From assembly GCA_947175005.1 (NCBI GenBank), contig CAMWLD010000107.1:1-7445 (forward strand): 7,445 nucleotides of DNA. The letters run 5' to 3'. Origin of the DNA: an uncultured Ruminococcus sp. (GTDB lineage: Bacteria; Bacillota; Clostridia; Oscillospirales; Ruminococcaceae). Every line of letters begins with the position of its first letter. Positions within the stretch are counted from its first letter, which is position 1. Below the pieces are notes generated by a model that saw only the letters and a program-made list of their open reading frames with translations, was not told the origin of the DNA and did not search any database. A program made the translations under genes and the position numbers. Shown piece by piece: positions 1 through 6,758 of this stretch.

Positions 1-199
1 GCAGCTTTATCATTGGAAAATGGTCTTCACGCAGGTTAACGACAAATTCTTCAAAGGTCAAATCCCAGCCTCTTGCGCCTCCTGCGTAAAAGTCTCTTGC
101 GCCCTCGATTACGAGTTTGCACAGCAGGTCTTTAGCTTTGTACATATCCTCGGTGTAAACCTTTGAATCTCTGTGTCCTGTAAAAAATACTTTTTTCAT
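1..199 (-). CDS. SLOG/DUF1273-family protein, N-terminal part (runs off the window)
   Basis: The minus strand reads from an ATG at 199-197 to the window edge, giving 66 residues without a stop. It starts MKKVFFTGHR and continues with FYAGGARGWD near residues 39-48 and a V-x-LRED segment. The N-terminal FTGHR and the glycine-rich GGARGWD loop are typical of the YpsA/DUF1273 branch of the SLOG superfamily, Rossmann-like proteins thought to bind nucleotide-derived ligands. The molecular role of this branch is not settled. The C-terminal part lies outside the window, so completeness cannot be judged. An AAAGGTG ribosome binding site (about 214-208) precedes the ATG and supports the start. The gene diverges from the XRE regulator at 310. 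Its promoter (264-236) contains inverted repeats, suggesting control by that regulator. Family call fairly sure, function unknown. Confidence 0.82.
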   Translation of the reverse strand, partial: MKKVFFTGHRDSKVYTEDMYKAKDLLCKLVIEGARDFYAGGARGWDLTFEEFVVNLREDHFPMIKL

Positions 200-235
200 A
201 ATAAATCACCTTTCAAAAAAATATAGTATATATTT

Positions 236-264
236 ATTTTAGGACAAATAGTCCTATTTGTCAA
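236..264 (-). promoter_or_regulatory. Promoter of the SLOG gene
   Basis: On the minus strand a perfect -35 box TTGACA (264-259) is followed after exactly 17 bases by TAAAAT (241-236), one mismatch from the -10 consensus. Transcription would start near 229, about 30 bases upstream of the SLOG ATG. The spacer is filled by the inverted repeats described as the operator. Position and match are seen directly; activity is inferred. Confidence 0.65.
240..262. promoter_or_regulatory. Nested palindromic operator between the divergent SLOG and XRE genes
   Basis: Two perfect inverted repeats overlap here. TAGGAC (240-245) and GTCCTA (251-256) are separated by 5 bases. GACAAATA (243-250) and TATTTGTC (255-262) are separated by 4 bases. 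They fill the spacer of the SLOG promoter, where bound protein would block RNA polymerase. XRE-family regulators bind such sites as dimers, and the only regulator nearby is the XRE gene at 310, so it is the natural candidate. Which of the two symmetries is the true site cannot be told from one copy. Confidence 0.6.
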
Positions 265-309
265 TAGAATTATTATATTTAAGTTATAATAATTTTAGGT
301 GATATTGTT

Positions 310-522
310 ATGAAACTTCGTATAAGAGACTTGCGTGAGGATAGAGATTTAACTCAAAAGCAAATTGCAGAATACCTTATGTGCGACCAATCGCTTTATT
401 CAAAATATGAGCGCGGTGAGCGTGAAGTACCGCTTAATATTATAATCAAGCTTGCAGATTTCTACAATGTTAATATTGATTATCTTGTCGGGCGAAGCAG
501 CGTTTCAAAGCGGCTCAAATAA
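310..522 (+). CDS. Small XRE/Cro-CI-type helix-turn-helix regulator
   Basis: The 70-residue protein is almost entirely one HTH_3 domain. It has the usual LR-x-x-RDLTQKQIAEYL helices (residues 8-23), the recognition segment with YSKYERGERE (about 30-39) and the closing IIIKLADFYNVNIDYLVGR (about 44-62). It has no sensor or oligomerisation domain beyond the last few basic residues, so it probably acts as a simple dimeric DNA-binding repressor in the cytoplasm. The ribosome binding site AGGTGA (297-302) lies 7 bases before the ATG. A TATAAT at 285-290 is the best -10 match but lacks a good -35 and would leave a very short leader. The gene diverges from the SLOG gene, and the palindromes at 240-262 suggest it represses that gene and perhaps itself. 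Family certain, target inferred. Confidence 0.9.
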   Translation: MKLRIRDLREDRDLTQKQIAEYLMCDQSLYSKYERGEREVPLNIIIKLADFYNVNIDYLVGRSSVSKRLK

Positions 523-606
523 AAAATCAGAAAATATTTCTTAAATTTGGAGTAACCAGTTTTGAGATTACAGAGGAAATAAGACAAGAGAATTTTTCTA
601 TTATAC

Positions 607-645
607 TAACCGCCGCTGCAAAATAGCCATGAGCAGCGGCGGTTA
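607..645. terminator. 13-bp perfect GC-rich hairpin, possible terminator of the XRE gene
   Basis: TAACCGCCGCTGC (607-619) and GCAGCGGCGGTTA (633-645) are perfect reverse complements around a 13-base loop. The hairpin stands between the XRE gene and the vWA gene, where a terminator is expected. The plus-strand tail (ATATATACTG) is AT-rich but has no run of T, and the minus side has none either. It may therefore be a weak terminator, an mRNA end stabiliser or an extragenic palindrome. Confidence 0.45.
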
Positions 646-676
646 ATATATACTGTCAGCTAAGTAACGAATTTCC

Positions 677-739
677 ATGCCCATGAATATAATACCGTAG
701 GTGCAAATTCAATGAAAAGGAGAGTTCTCTCATGGGCAT
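677..739 (+). promoter_or_regulatory. 10-bp inverted repeat bracketing the vWA leader and covering its start codon
   Basis: ATGCCCATGA (677-686) is the exact reverse complement of TCATGGGCAT (730-739), and the second arm contains the ATG at 732-734. The ribosome binding site AGGAG (718-722) lies in the 43-base loop. If transcription starts upstream of 677, the mRNA could fold so that the start codon is paired, giving translational control. A TATAAT at 688-693, however, could be the -10 box. In that case the left arm would not be in the mRNA and the repeat would act, if at all, at DNA level. Confidence 0.4.
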
Positions 740-2117
740 TTTAACATCAAATAAATATATAAGCTCCACCACCGTGGAATGCGGCGGTGAATTTCAGGTA
801 ACACTTGCCTTGAGCGCAGCCCCCGACCTTGCCAATGTTCCTGCGGATATGGCTTTGCTGATCGACGTCTCGAATTCCGTATCGGGCGCACCTCTGACGG
901 AAATAAAGGCGTCGGCAACAAGGTTTCTGAATGTTTTATCCGACAGGCTGGCAACAGGGGACTCGGGTCTGTACTGCTGCGGCAACCGCGCCGCCGTTGT
1001 CACCTATGCGACCGACGGAACAGTGGTACAGGATCTGACCGACGACCCTGCGCTGCTGCAAGCGGCTGTTGACTCCCTGACCGCAGGGGGCAACTCCAAC
1101 CTTTCCGCAGGCATAACCGCAGCAGCGGATATGCTCAACGACGGCAACACAGGCAACCGCAAGGTAATGTTCATCTTCACCGACGGGCGGTACAATGCAG
1201 GCGCAGACCCTGCCGCAGCTGTACAGAGCGCAAAGGACGCAGGCATAATCCTGTACTTTATCGCAGTGCGTTCTTCCGAAGCCGCCGACCTGGAGGCAAT
1301 AGACAACTGGGCAACATCTCCGTCCTCCGCCTATGTTATCACCGATTTTGACACCGCCGACGGCACTTTTGACAATTTCCTCACCAATCTCGGCAACAAC
1401 GGGCTGATAACAGGCTCTACAAACATTGCCGTTACCGAGGAAGTAAGCTCCGATTTTACCATTCTGAGCGCCTCCGCTCCCACAATGGGAACAGTCACGG
1501 TAACAGGGCAGCAGACCCTTACATGGAACATACCCTCTCTCGGCACGGACGAATGGCAGGGTGCGGCTCTGACCTTCACCGTGCGCCACACGGGCAACCG
1601 TTCGGGCGAGCGTGAGGTTGACGCTTCTATCGCCTTTACCGATACCGAAAGCAATGAGGCCACCTTCAACAATCCCGTTATAATGGTGGACTGCGGGCAG
1701 ATAGTCTATCCCGAGCCTTGTCCCGAGCCTGTGGACGTAGTTTCCGAGGCCTGCGAAGAGCTTATAACCGTTGACGCAGGCACATTGTCCCTGGGGCTTA
1801 TGGGGCGCATTGCGCAGGTAAGCGTAACGCTGGCGAATGTGTGCCCGGGAGTGCGTGTGGCACTGGCAGTGGTCCTCACCGAAATGGACGACGAAGGAAC
1901 CGAGCTGCAAAGGGGAATGCGTACCCTTACCATACCCGCCCACAATTTTGACGGCTGTCGGGATATAAGAGTGGAGTGCATCAACTTTGTACTTCCCGAG
2001 GACACCGACGACACCGCCGCCTCCGCCTGCGGACAGAGAATGTTCAGAACGAGAGTTTATGCGAATGTCATCGACTCGGGCGTTCTCTGCTGCAATCAGG
2101 AAACACCGGAGCAGTAA
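732..2117 (+). CDS. von Willebrand factor type A (vWA) domain protein, no signal peptide
   Basis: The protein has 461 residues. The vWA domain spans roughly residues 38-220 and carries the metal-ion-dependent adhesion site: DVSNS (45-49, the D-x-S-x-S motif), GGNSNLSAG (119-127, serine where threonine is usual) and FTDG (149-152). Such sites bind Mg or Mn and mediate protein contacts. Residues about 228-320 look like a beta-sandwich of the DUF11/conserved-repeat kind. A hinge with PEPCPEP (328-334) leads to a C-terminal domain with scattered cysteines (C330, C341, C371, C409, C416, C433, final CC 453-454). I recall similar C-terminal segments in other clostridial proteins but cannot name the domain. 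There is no signal peptide, membrane segment or LPXTG, so the product is predicted cytoplasmic or exported by another route; a spore-layer role is possible but unproven. AGGAG at 718-722 lies 9 bases before the ATG. An intrinsic terminator follows. Confidence 0.85.
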   Translation: MGILTSNKYISSTTVECGGEFQVTLALSAAPDLANVPADMALLIDVSNSVSGAPLTEIKASATRFLNVLSDRLATGDSGLYCCGNRAAVVTYATDGTVVQDLTDDPALLQAAVDSLTAGGNSNLSAGITAAADMLNDGNTGNRKVMFIFTDGRYNAGADPAAAVQSAKDAGIILYFIAVRSSEAADLEAIDNWATSPSSAYVITDFDTADGTFDNFLTNLGNNGLITGSTNIAVTEEVSSDFTILSASAPTMGTVTVTGQQTLTWNIPSLGTDEWQGAALTFTVRHTGNRSGEREVDASIAFTDTESNEATFNNPVIMVDCGQIVYPEPCPEPVDVVSEACEELITVDAGTLSLGLMGRIAQVSVTLANVCPGVRVALAVVLTEMDDEGTELQRGMRTLTIPAHNFDGCRDIRVECINFVLPEDTDDTAASACGQRMFRTRVYANVIDSGVLCCNQETPEQ

Positions 2118-2136
2118 TCCTCTTTCTTGCATAATT

Positions 2137-2173
2137 TTACCCTCAATGCCGTAACATTGAGGGTAATTTTTTT
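2137..2173 (+). terminator. Rho-independent terminator of the vWA gene
   Basis: TTACCCTCAATG (2137-2148) pairs perfectly with CATTGAGGGTAA (2155-2166) around a 6-base loop and is followed at once by seven T (2167-2173). It lies 20 bases after the vWA stop. The minus-strand side has only a short, mixed AT tail, so it should mainly stop plus-strand transcription, though it may slow the convergent TSP3 transcript too. Confidence 0.93.
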
Positions 2174-2191
2174 AAGGAAGATAAACGCCTT

Positions 2192-3865
2192 TCATCTTCT
2201 TATGTTGTTCATTTCGGTATAATCGGAGATACCGTCCCCGTCGGTGTCAGCCCTTGCAGGGTCGCACAGTATGGGAACCACTTTCACCTTAGCGAAAAAG
2301 TCCGGGGATATTGCGCCCGACTTGTAAAACCGTTCCATTACCTTTTCGCAGCCCATACGCCTCATGTATTCGTTAAATCCCGGCAGAGAAACATTGCCGT
2401 TTTTATCTACCGTAAGCAGCGCCCTGCCGTCCTTGTCCTCTGCGTCAAGCTCTATCTCTTCAATATCCGGCAGACCGTCCTCGTCATAATCCGCCTCGCT
2501 GTTTACGGAAAAGCCCTTTATATCCGGAGTCAGCATTGTAAGCCCGTGAGAATAAAGAATGCAGCCGTTTTCATTATCTATGCTGTCAAACCACGCCGCC
2601 ATATCAATAATGCAGTATATCCCGCATTCATCTGTACGGGCATAGACCCTCCCCGCCTCCTCATCGTGAAAGGTTTCTATAGGCAGCAGCATATTTCCGT
2701 AACACACCTTAAAAACATTAAATCTTTTTATGCCCCGAAGTTCGGGAGACGAATAGGTTTTTTCACTGTTTTTCGCTTCTTCCTTAATGTCGAAATTCAG
2801 TATTATTTCATCTATCTTCAGTTCCTCGGGGTAATCAATTTCAACCCCTCTTCCTAAAACGCAGTCATTGTTCATAGAGTATGTATATCCGCTGAAAGAG
2901 GCTCTGAGATTTTCCTTTGCCACCCCCGCAGCCGTTATATCCACCGAGAACCGATGGGGATTGCCTGCCGTGTTGATATTATAAAAAAGCTGCCAATAGT
3001 CCGCAGGAACATTTTGAGCAAAGGTCCGCTCATTGTCGGGAACTCCGTTTGTTGCGGGATTTAAAGGGTCAAGGCCCAGTGTTATTTCATCCTTATCCGA
3101 AACGCTGTCCCCGTCTGTATCTTCTTCTAAAGGGTCTGTCCCGTAGGTGCGCACCTCCTCACCGTCGGTAAGCCCGTCCCTGTCGCTGTCTTCATCCCAC
3201 GGGTCTGTTCCCAAAGAATATTCCTCAAGATTTGTAAGCCCGTCCCCGTCCCTATCTCTATCGCCGTCCGCAATCCCGTCTTTATAGGTAATTTTCAGGA
3301 TAGGACTGGTATTAAGGTGATAAACCTCGAAGCCGTCGGGCAGCCCGTCCCCGTCCGTATCGGCATTATACGGGTCTGTGTAATATTGCCTGACCTCGTC
3401 AATATCTAAAATGTCGTCCTCATCGGAATCCAGATAATACACAATGTCTTTATAATGGTTTGCCGCCAATACAACATCGGATTCGCCGCATTTTTCCCCA
3501 AAGGTTTGCTTTACCTTAAAATACAATACTACAGGATCATTTTTCTCGGTGTAATAGGTGCAACTGCGGCTGTTTTTTGACACGGTCTTTATCAAGGAAA
3601 AATCCTTGCCGTTGGTAGACATATATATCTCAAAAGTCCCCCCTCGGGTATCGGTAGTCCACCTTATCCGAACACTGTCAACGCTGCGAAAATATGCCTC
3701 CGCCGTGAGCTTGATATCCCCGCCCTTTTCGGAAACAGCGGCTTTGTCTGATGATGTATCCGAAGAATTTTCTTTTGCATATGCGGCAGACCCTCCCGTA
3801 AGACAAAGGGCTATAACTCCCGCCGACAAAATTGTTCCTGCCTTTTTAAATAAGTTCCTGTTCAA
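2192..3865 (-). CDS. Secreted calcium-binding TSP3-repeat protein (TTG start)
   Basis: This 557-residue protein starts with a Sec signal peptide: basic MNRNLFKK, a hydrophobic core to about residue 25, and probable cleavage after AYA (28-30). Residues about 50-135 resemble a fibronectin-III-like beta domain. Five thrombospondin-type-3 / D-x-D-x-D-G motifs follow at 146-157, 169-180, 202-215, 226-237 and 249-260 (for example DTDGDGLPDGFE), with two more at 459-470 and 540-551. Such Asp-rich loops bind calcium and stiffen extracellular proteins. An unrecognised domain, about 283-430, separates the two sets. There is no LPXTG, membrane anchor or dockerin pair, so it is probably released or held non-covalently. 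The start is TTG (3865-3863), fixed by an excellent AAGGAGG (3878-3872) six bases upstream; no ATG fits the signal peptide. The kinase gene ends 19 bases upstream, suggesting one transcript. Ligand or enzyme activity is not evident. Confidence 0.86.
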   Translation of the reverse strand: MNRNLFKKAGTILSAGVIALCLTGGSAAYAKENSSDTSSDKAAVSEKGGDIKLTAEAYFRSVDSVRIRWTTDTRGGTFEIYMSTNGKDFSLIKTVSKNSRSCTYYTEKNDPVVLYFKVKQTFGEKCGESDVVLAANHYKDIVYYLDSDEDDILDIDEVRQYYTDPYNADTDGDGLPDGFEVYHLNTSPILKITYKDGIADGDRDRDGDGLTNLEEYSLGTDPWDEDSDRDGLTDGEEVRTYGTDPLEEDTDGDSVSDKDEITLGLDPLNPATNGVPDNERTFAQNVPADYWQLFYNINTAGNPHRFSVDITAAGVAKENLRASFSGYTYSMNNDCVLGRGVEIDYPEELKIDEIILNFDIKEEAKNSEKTYSSPELRGIKRFNVFKVCYGNMLLPIETFHDEEAGRVYARTDECGIYCIIDMAAWFDSIDNENGCILYSHGLTMLTPDIKGFSVNSEADYDEDGLPDIEEIELDAEDKDGRALLTVDKNGNVSLPGFNEYMRRMGCEKVMERFYKSGAISPDFFAKVKVVPILCDPARADTDGDGISDYTEMNNIRR

Positions 3866-3884
3866 TGTGATCCTCCTTATGGTC

Positions 3885-4454
3885 TTAATTCTGACTTTTA
3901 AATACTATCTCCGCCCTGTCCTCCACACGAAATGCCGAGAAATACTTTTCCTCCAGAGGAATCCAGCGGTTTTTGAATGCCTCCGCCCGTTCACTGCCGC
4001 ACCGTGCTATTATCCGTTTCATTTGCTCGTCACTGTCAACGGTGAGAAAGATATGGGTATCGTAATACTCCCACAGCTCCGGGTGACAGCAGTAAGAGCC
4101 CTCCACCGCACAGAACTTTCCCCTCTTTACCGTCACCTGCTCCGAAAGGGACATGGTTTTGCAGTCAAAGGGTCGGTAGGTAATGACATCTTCTCCCGAT
4201 TTTAAAGGGATAAGCACCTCACGGGCAAATCTCTCCCTGTCCGCATTGCCGCCGGGTGTGTTCAGCCTTTCTGGGGTACGCTGATGTGCTTGCAGGAAAA
4301 AGTCGTCCATTTGAAACACTGTCCAGCCTTTCTGTTTCAGCATTTCTGCCAGCGTGCTTTTACCTGCGCCGCAGCGGCCGTCTATTGCGGCGATAAAGGG
4401 AGATGAGGCGGATTTTTCTGCGAGGGAGGATATTTTTTGTATAAGGTCTTGCAT
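3885..4454 (-). CDS. P-loop kinase of the uridine kinase-like family
   Basis: The protein is 189 residues when started at the ATG at 4454, which has AAGGAG eight bases upstream. The frame stays open to a further ATG at 4541, but that start has no comparable site and would add 29 low-complexity residues. A Walker A loop GRCGAGKST (26-34) follows AAID, as in uridine/pantothenate-type kinases. MDDFF (49-53) matches the acidic segment that contacts substrate in this group, and VEGSYC (117-122) follows the third strand. A basic NRWIPLEEKYF segment (162-172) resembles the LID region. The family phosphorylates nucleosides or other small hydroxyl compounds with ATP in the cytoplasm; the substrate here cannot be read from sequence. 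At 189 residues it is close to the size of short uridine-kinase-like proteins. It is followed after 19 bases by the TSP3 gene, so the two are probably co-transcribed, though their functions look unrelated. Confidence 0.83.
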   Translation of the reverse strand: MQDLIQKISSLAEKSASSPFIAAIDGRCGAGKSTLAEMLKQKGWTVFQMDDFFLQAHQRTPERLNTPGGNADRERFAREVLIPLKSGEDVITYRPFDCKTMSLSEQVTVKRGKFCAVEGSYCCHPELWEYYDTHIFLTVDSDEQMKRIIARCGSERAEAFKNRWIPLEEKYFSAFRVEDRAEIVFKSQN

Positions 4455-4545
4455 GGGTTGTACTCCTTGGTTGGTGGATTTTACTGCTTGATGTATTTTC
4501 GAGGATTTGGTAATTGCGGGGGATAACGTTTGCCGTTGCATATTT

Positions 4546-4606
4546 CGCCCTTACGGGCGGCAGCATGAACGCACGGCATTCGCCGCACGTTCTATGCTGC
4601 ACCGCC
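4546..4606. repeat. GC-rich extragenic palindrome upstream of the kinase gene
   Basis: CGCCC (4546-4550) and GGGCG (4555-4559) form a small hairpin with a TTAC loop. Overlapping it, a long imperfect hairpin forms from 4556 to 4606. GGCGG (4556-4560) pairs with CCGCC (4602-4606), CAGCAT (4561-4566) with ATGCTG (4594-4599), GAACG (4567-4571) with CGTTC (4588-4592), and CGGC (4574-4577) with GCCG (4582-4585), around an ATTC loop with small bulges. No T-run follows on either strand. It looks like a REP-type extragenic repeat; whether it recurs in the genome cannot be seen from one window. Confidence 0.55.
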
Positions 4607-4692
4607 GCCCGACGTGGGGTTGCTCTGTTATTGTGACATTGCTTGTATAACGTTAATTTACTTGACCCCTTTTCTGGACGTCGGGCGGCGGT
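4601..4692. repeat. 92-bp element with 15-bp perfect terminal inverted repeats
   Basis: ACCGCCGCCCGACGT (4601-4615) is the exact reverse complement of 4678-4692. Just inside, GGGGT (4616-4620) can pair with ACCCC (4665-4669), so the whole stretch can fold into one arm. It could be a MITE-like relic or a long RNA hairpin. I see no target-site duplication at the ends, and the left arm overlaps the preceding palindrome, so the identity is open. Confidence 0.5.
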
Positions 4693-4722
4693 TTTCGGGG
4701 GTACTTTTGAAATGCGTTTTGT

Positions 4723-4765
4723 ATAGCGGCTGTTAGAGGGGGCGCCGCCCCCCGCCCCCCGCTAT
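4723..4765. repeat. GC-rich inverted repeat with G-run/C-run core
   Basis: ATAGCGG (4723-4729) pairs with CCGCTAT (4759-4765). Inside, GGGGGCG (4738-4744) can pair with CGCCCCC (4753-4759) or with GCCCCC (4747-4752). A further near-palindrome, CCAAAGGC (4801-4808) against GCCCTTGG (4812-4819) with one mismatch, lies close by. From 4766 to 4923 I see no gene. Confidence 0.45.
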
Positions 4766-4923
4766 GGCTGTTTTGCAAAAACACATTGCCTCAGACCCCG
4801 CCAAAGGCTCCGCCCTTGGAACCCGAGTGGAGCTACTGCTCTTATTTGCATTGCGATACACACAAAACCTTAAAAACTTTAGCCTCTATAGCCTCTATCC
4901 CTCTTACCTCCGGCTTCCAGCAG

Positions 4924-4956
4924 CAAAGCCGCAAGGTGATTTTCCCTGCGGCTTTG
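4924..4956 (-). terminator. Hairpin terminator candidate of the chemotaxis receptor gene
   Basis: CAAAGCCGCA (4924-4933) and TGCGGCTTTG (4947-4956) form a perfect 10-bp stem around a 13-base loop, 27 bases beyond the receptor stop codon. The stem carries AAA before and TTT after its GC core in transcript direction, as in many Firmicute terminators. The T-run then ends, so termination may be incomplete. Confidence 0.6.
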
Positions 4957-4983
4957 AATGTGTATATTTGATGATCAAAGCTA

Positions 4984-6666
4984 TTATCTCGTTGCATTGA
5001 GCTTGAACTCGGCTACAAGATCCTTGAGCATACGTGCCTGTCCGGAAAGCTCCTCGGAAGCTGCCGCAGACTCCTCGGATGTTGCAGAGTTGGTCTGTAC
5101 AACGCCCGAGATCTGATTGATACCCACGGTGATCTGAGAAATGGAATCCGCTGCGTCCTTGGATGCGCCCGAGATCTTCTCGCTGATCTTTGCAACCTCT
5201 TCAGTTGCAGTGGATACTTCGTCCATCATATTAGCAACCTCTTCCACAAGGCTGTTGCCCTTGTCGATAGCGGTAACGGTTGCCTCGATAAGCGTTGTGG
5301 TGTTCTTTGCAGCCTCTGCACTCTTGCCCGCAAGGTTTCTTACCTCGTCGGCTACTACTGCGAAGCCCTTTCCTGCCGCACCCGCTCTTGCTGCCTCTAC
5401 AGCTGCGTTAAGAGCAAGGATATTGGTCTGGAATGCGATATCTTCGATAGTCTTGATGATCTTCTGAGTCTCGTTGGAGGAATTGGAAATGTCGTTCATT
5501 GCGTTTACAAGCGCCTTCATCTTTGCGGAAGCCTGCATCATTTCCTCGCCTGCTATATTGGTCTTGCTGCTTGCCTCTGCGGAATCCTTGGCGTTGGTAT
5601 TGATCTTGCCGGAGATCTCGTTAATGGTAGCTGCCAGCTCCTCAACACTGGAAGCCTGCTCGGTAGCACCCTGGCTGAGAGCCTGTGCACCGCAGGATAC
5701 CTGATCCGAACCTGCCGCAACCTGATCGGAAGCGTTGTTTATCTTAGACATAGTAACGTTGAACTTGGAGATAAACGCTCTCATAGCGTTGAGTATGTTG
5801 TTAAGATCGCCCACATAAAGTGTATCGTCCTTGCTCTTGATACGCAGGTTGCCCTTGGAAACCTCTGTGAGGATATTGTCGATATCGTGGATAACATTGC
5901 TGAGTATTCTGCTCATCTCACGCATGGAATCAGCCATCTCACCAAGCTCATCCTTGGACTCGTATTCGATCTTGCTTGTGAAGTCGCCTCTGGAAATAGC
6001 GTGAGTCGCCTTTGCCATCTCCTGGATACCGCTTACCAGCATCTTTGTTATGTAAAGAGAAAGACCGATTGCGATAACTGCGGAAACAACACCGAGTACA
6101 ACGCAGAAAATCTCCGTTGAGGTAATGTTCTTTTCGCCCTCTTCATAATAATAGTCCGCTCTGCCGTTGGCATATTCCTCTGCCTCTGCCACCAGCGACG
6201 ACAGGCTGACGAAGTTGGGCATTACGTCCGATTCAAACTTCTCGTAAGCCTCTTGATCCTGATTATTAAGAGCAAGCTCGGCTATCTCGTCCATATCGCC
6301 GTCTATATCCTTTATAGTAGCCTCTATTTCGGATATGATGTTCTTATCCAGTCTTGAATTTTCTCTGATAAAGTCAAGCTCCGACTGAGCCGAGGTCATA
6401 CACTCTTCACACTTGGTCAGTCTTTCCTTGGTAAGGTCCAGATCGTTAGTCAGTATGGAGACCAGCATATGCTTTGCGCCCTCATGTACATACTTTTCCA
6501 TTGTCAGCGTTGCCTGCTCGTTCATGTAAGGCTCATCGTAGAACTGCTTCAGATTTTCTCCTACTCTGTTCATGGACAGGATCGAGAATATGATGATCAC
6601 TACCATAAGAACAAGCACAAACCCGAACGAAACAAACAGTTTTTTTGCTACACTTAAATTCTTCAT
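4984..6666 (-). CDS. Transmembrane methyl-accepting chemotaxis protein
   Basis: The protein has 560 residues from the ATG at 6666. Residues 1-9 are basic, TM1 spans about 10-31, an extracytoplasmic helical sensor domain of the four-helix-bundle type about 32-183, and TM2 about 186-207. A HAMP domain follows (about 208-260), then a second HAMP-like segment around [16 protein letters not shown] (261-276). The cytoplasmic coiled-coil signalling domain fills the rest. Its hairpin tip, [20 protein letters not shown] (408-427), continuing to ADEVRNLA (439-446), is the highly conserved contact site for CheA and CheW. Glu/Gln/Ala-rich helices on both sides (for example 335-350 and 528-540) are likely methylation regions. 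No C-terminal NWETF-type CheR tether is present. The ligand is unknown. AAAGGAG lies 11 bases before this ATG; the frame stays open further upstream, but those residues do not resemble a receptor N-terminus. No che or flagellar genes are adjacent. Confidence 0.95.
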   Translation of the reverse strand: MKNLSVAKKLFVSFGFVLVLMVVIIIFSILSMNRVGENLKQFYDEPYMNEQATLTMEKYVHEGAKHMLVSILTNDLDLTKERLTKCEECMTSAQSELDFIRENSRLDKNIISEIEATIKDIDGDMDEIAELALNNQDQEAYEKFESDVMPNFVSLSSLVAEAEEYANGRADYYYEEGEKNITSTEIFCVVLGVVSAVIAIGLSLYITKMLVSGIQEMAKATHAISRGDFTSKIEYESKDELGEMADSMREMSRILSNVIHDIDNILTEVSKGNLRIKSKDDTLYVGDLNNILNAMRAFISKFNVTMSKINNASDQVAAGSDQVSCGAQALSQGATEQASSVEELAATINEISGKINTNAKDSAEASSKTNIAGEEMMQASAKMKALVNAMNDISNSSNETQKIIKTIEDIAFQTNILALNAAVEAARAGAAGKGFAVVADEVRNLAGKSAEAAKNTTTLIEATVTAIDKGNSLVEEVANMMDEVSTATEEVAKISEKISGASKDAADSISQITVGINQISGVVQTNSATSEESAAASEELSGQARMLKDLVAEFKLNATR

Positions 6667-6710
6667 TTTGTGTATTGCTCCTTTCATCTCTTGCCAAATA
6701 TACACATTAT

Positions 6711-6739
6711 TTGACATACTACTTGTATTATTATATAAT
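6711..6739 (+). promoter_or_regulatory. Full-consensus vegetative promoter pointing away from the receptor gene
   Basis: TTGACA (6711-6716), exactly 17 bases, then TATAAT (6734-6739): a 12 of 12 match to the housekeeping promoter consensus on the plus strand. Transcription would start near 6746 and run into a region with no credible gene. The only immediate reading frame, ATG at 6745, ends after 9 codons. The sequence match is seen directly; that it drives a non-coding or leader transcript is inference. Confidence 0.6.
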
Positions 6740-6758
6740 AAAAATATGAACATTTCAG
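6730..6758 (-). promoter_or_regulatory. Likely promoter of the chemotaxis receptor gene
   Basis: On the minus strand CTGAAA (6758-6753, 4 of 6 to the -35 consensus) is followed after 17 bases by TATAAT (6735-6730). The -10 lies within the palindrome ATTATATAAT (6730-6739), so it overlaps the -10 of the plus-strand promoter. Transcription would start near 6723, giving a leader of about 57 bases. No sigma-28-type box was seen. Confidence 0.45.

Noticed and set aside
936..2132. A 398-codon open frame on the minus strand opposite the vWA gene
   Set aside because: It is antisense to a well-supported vWA gene, has no recognisable domain, is rich in Cys, Gly and His from codon complementarity, and would overlap the terminator.
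4764..5000. Short plus-strand frames downstream of the receptor gene
   Set aside because: They lie in palindromic non-coding DNA, overlap the receptor terminator hairpin, lack a ribosome binding site and show no protein-like features.
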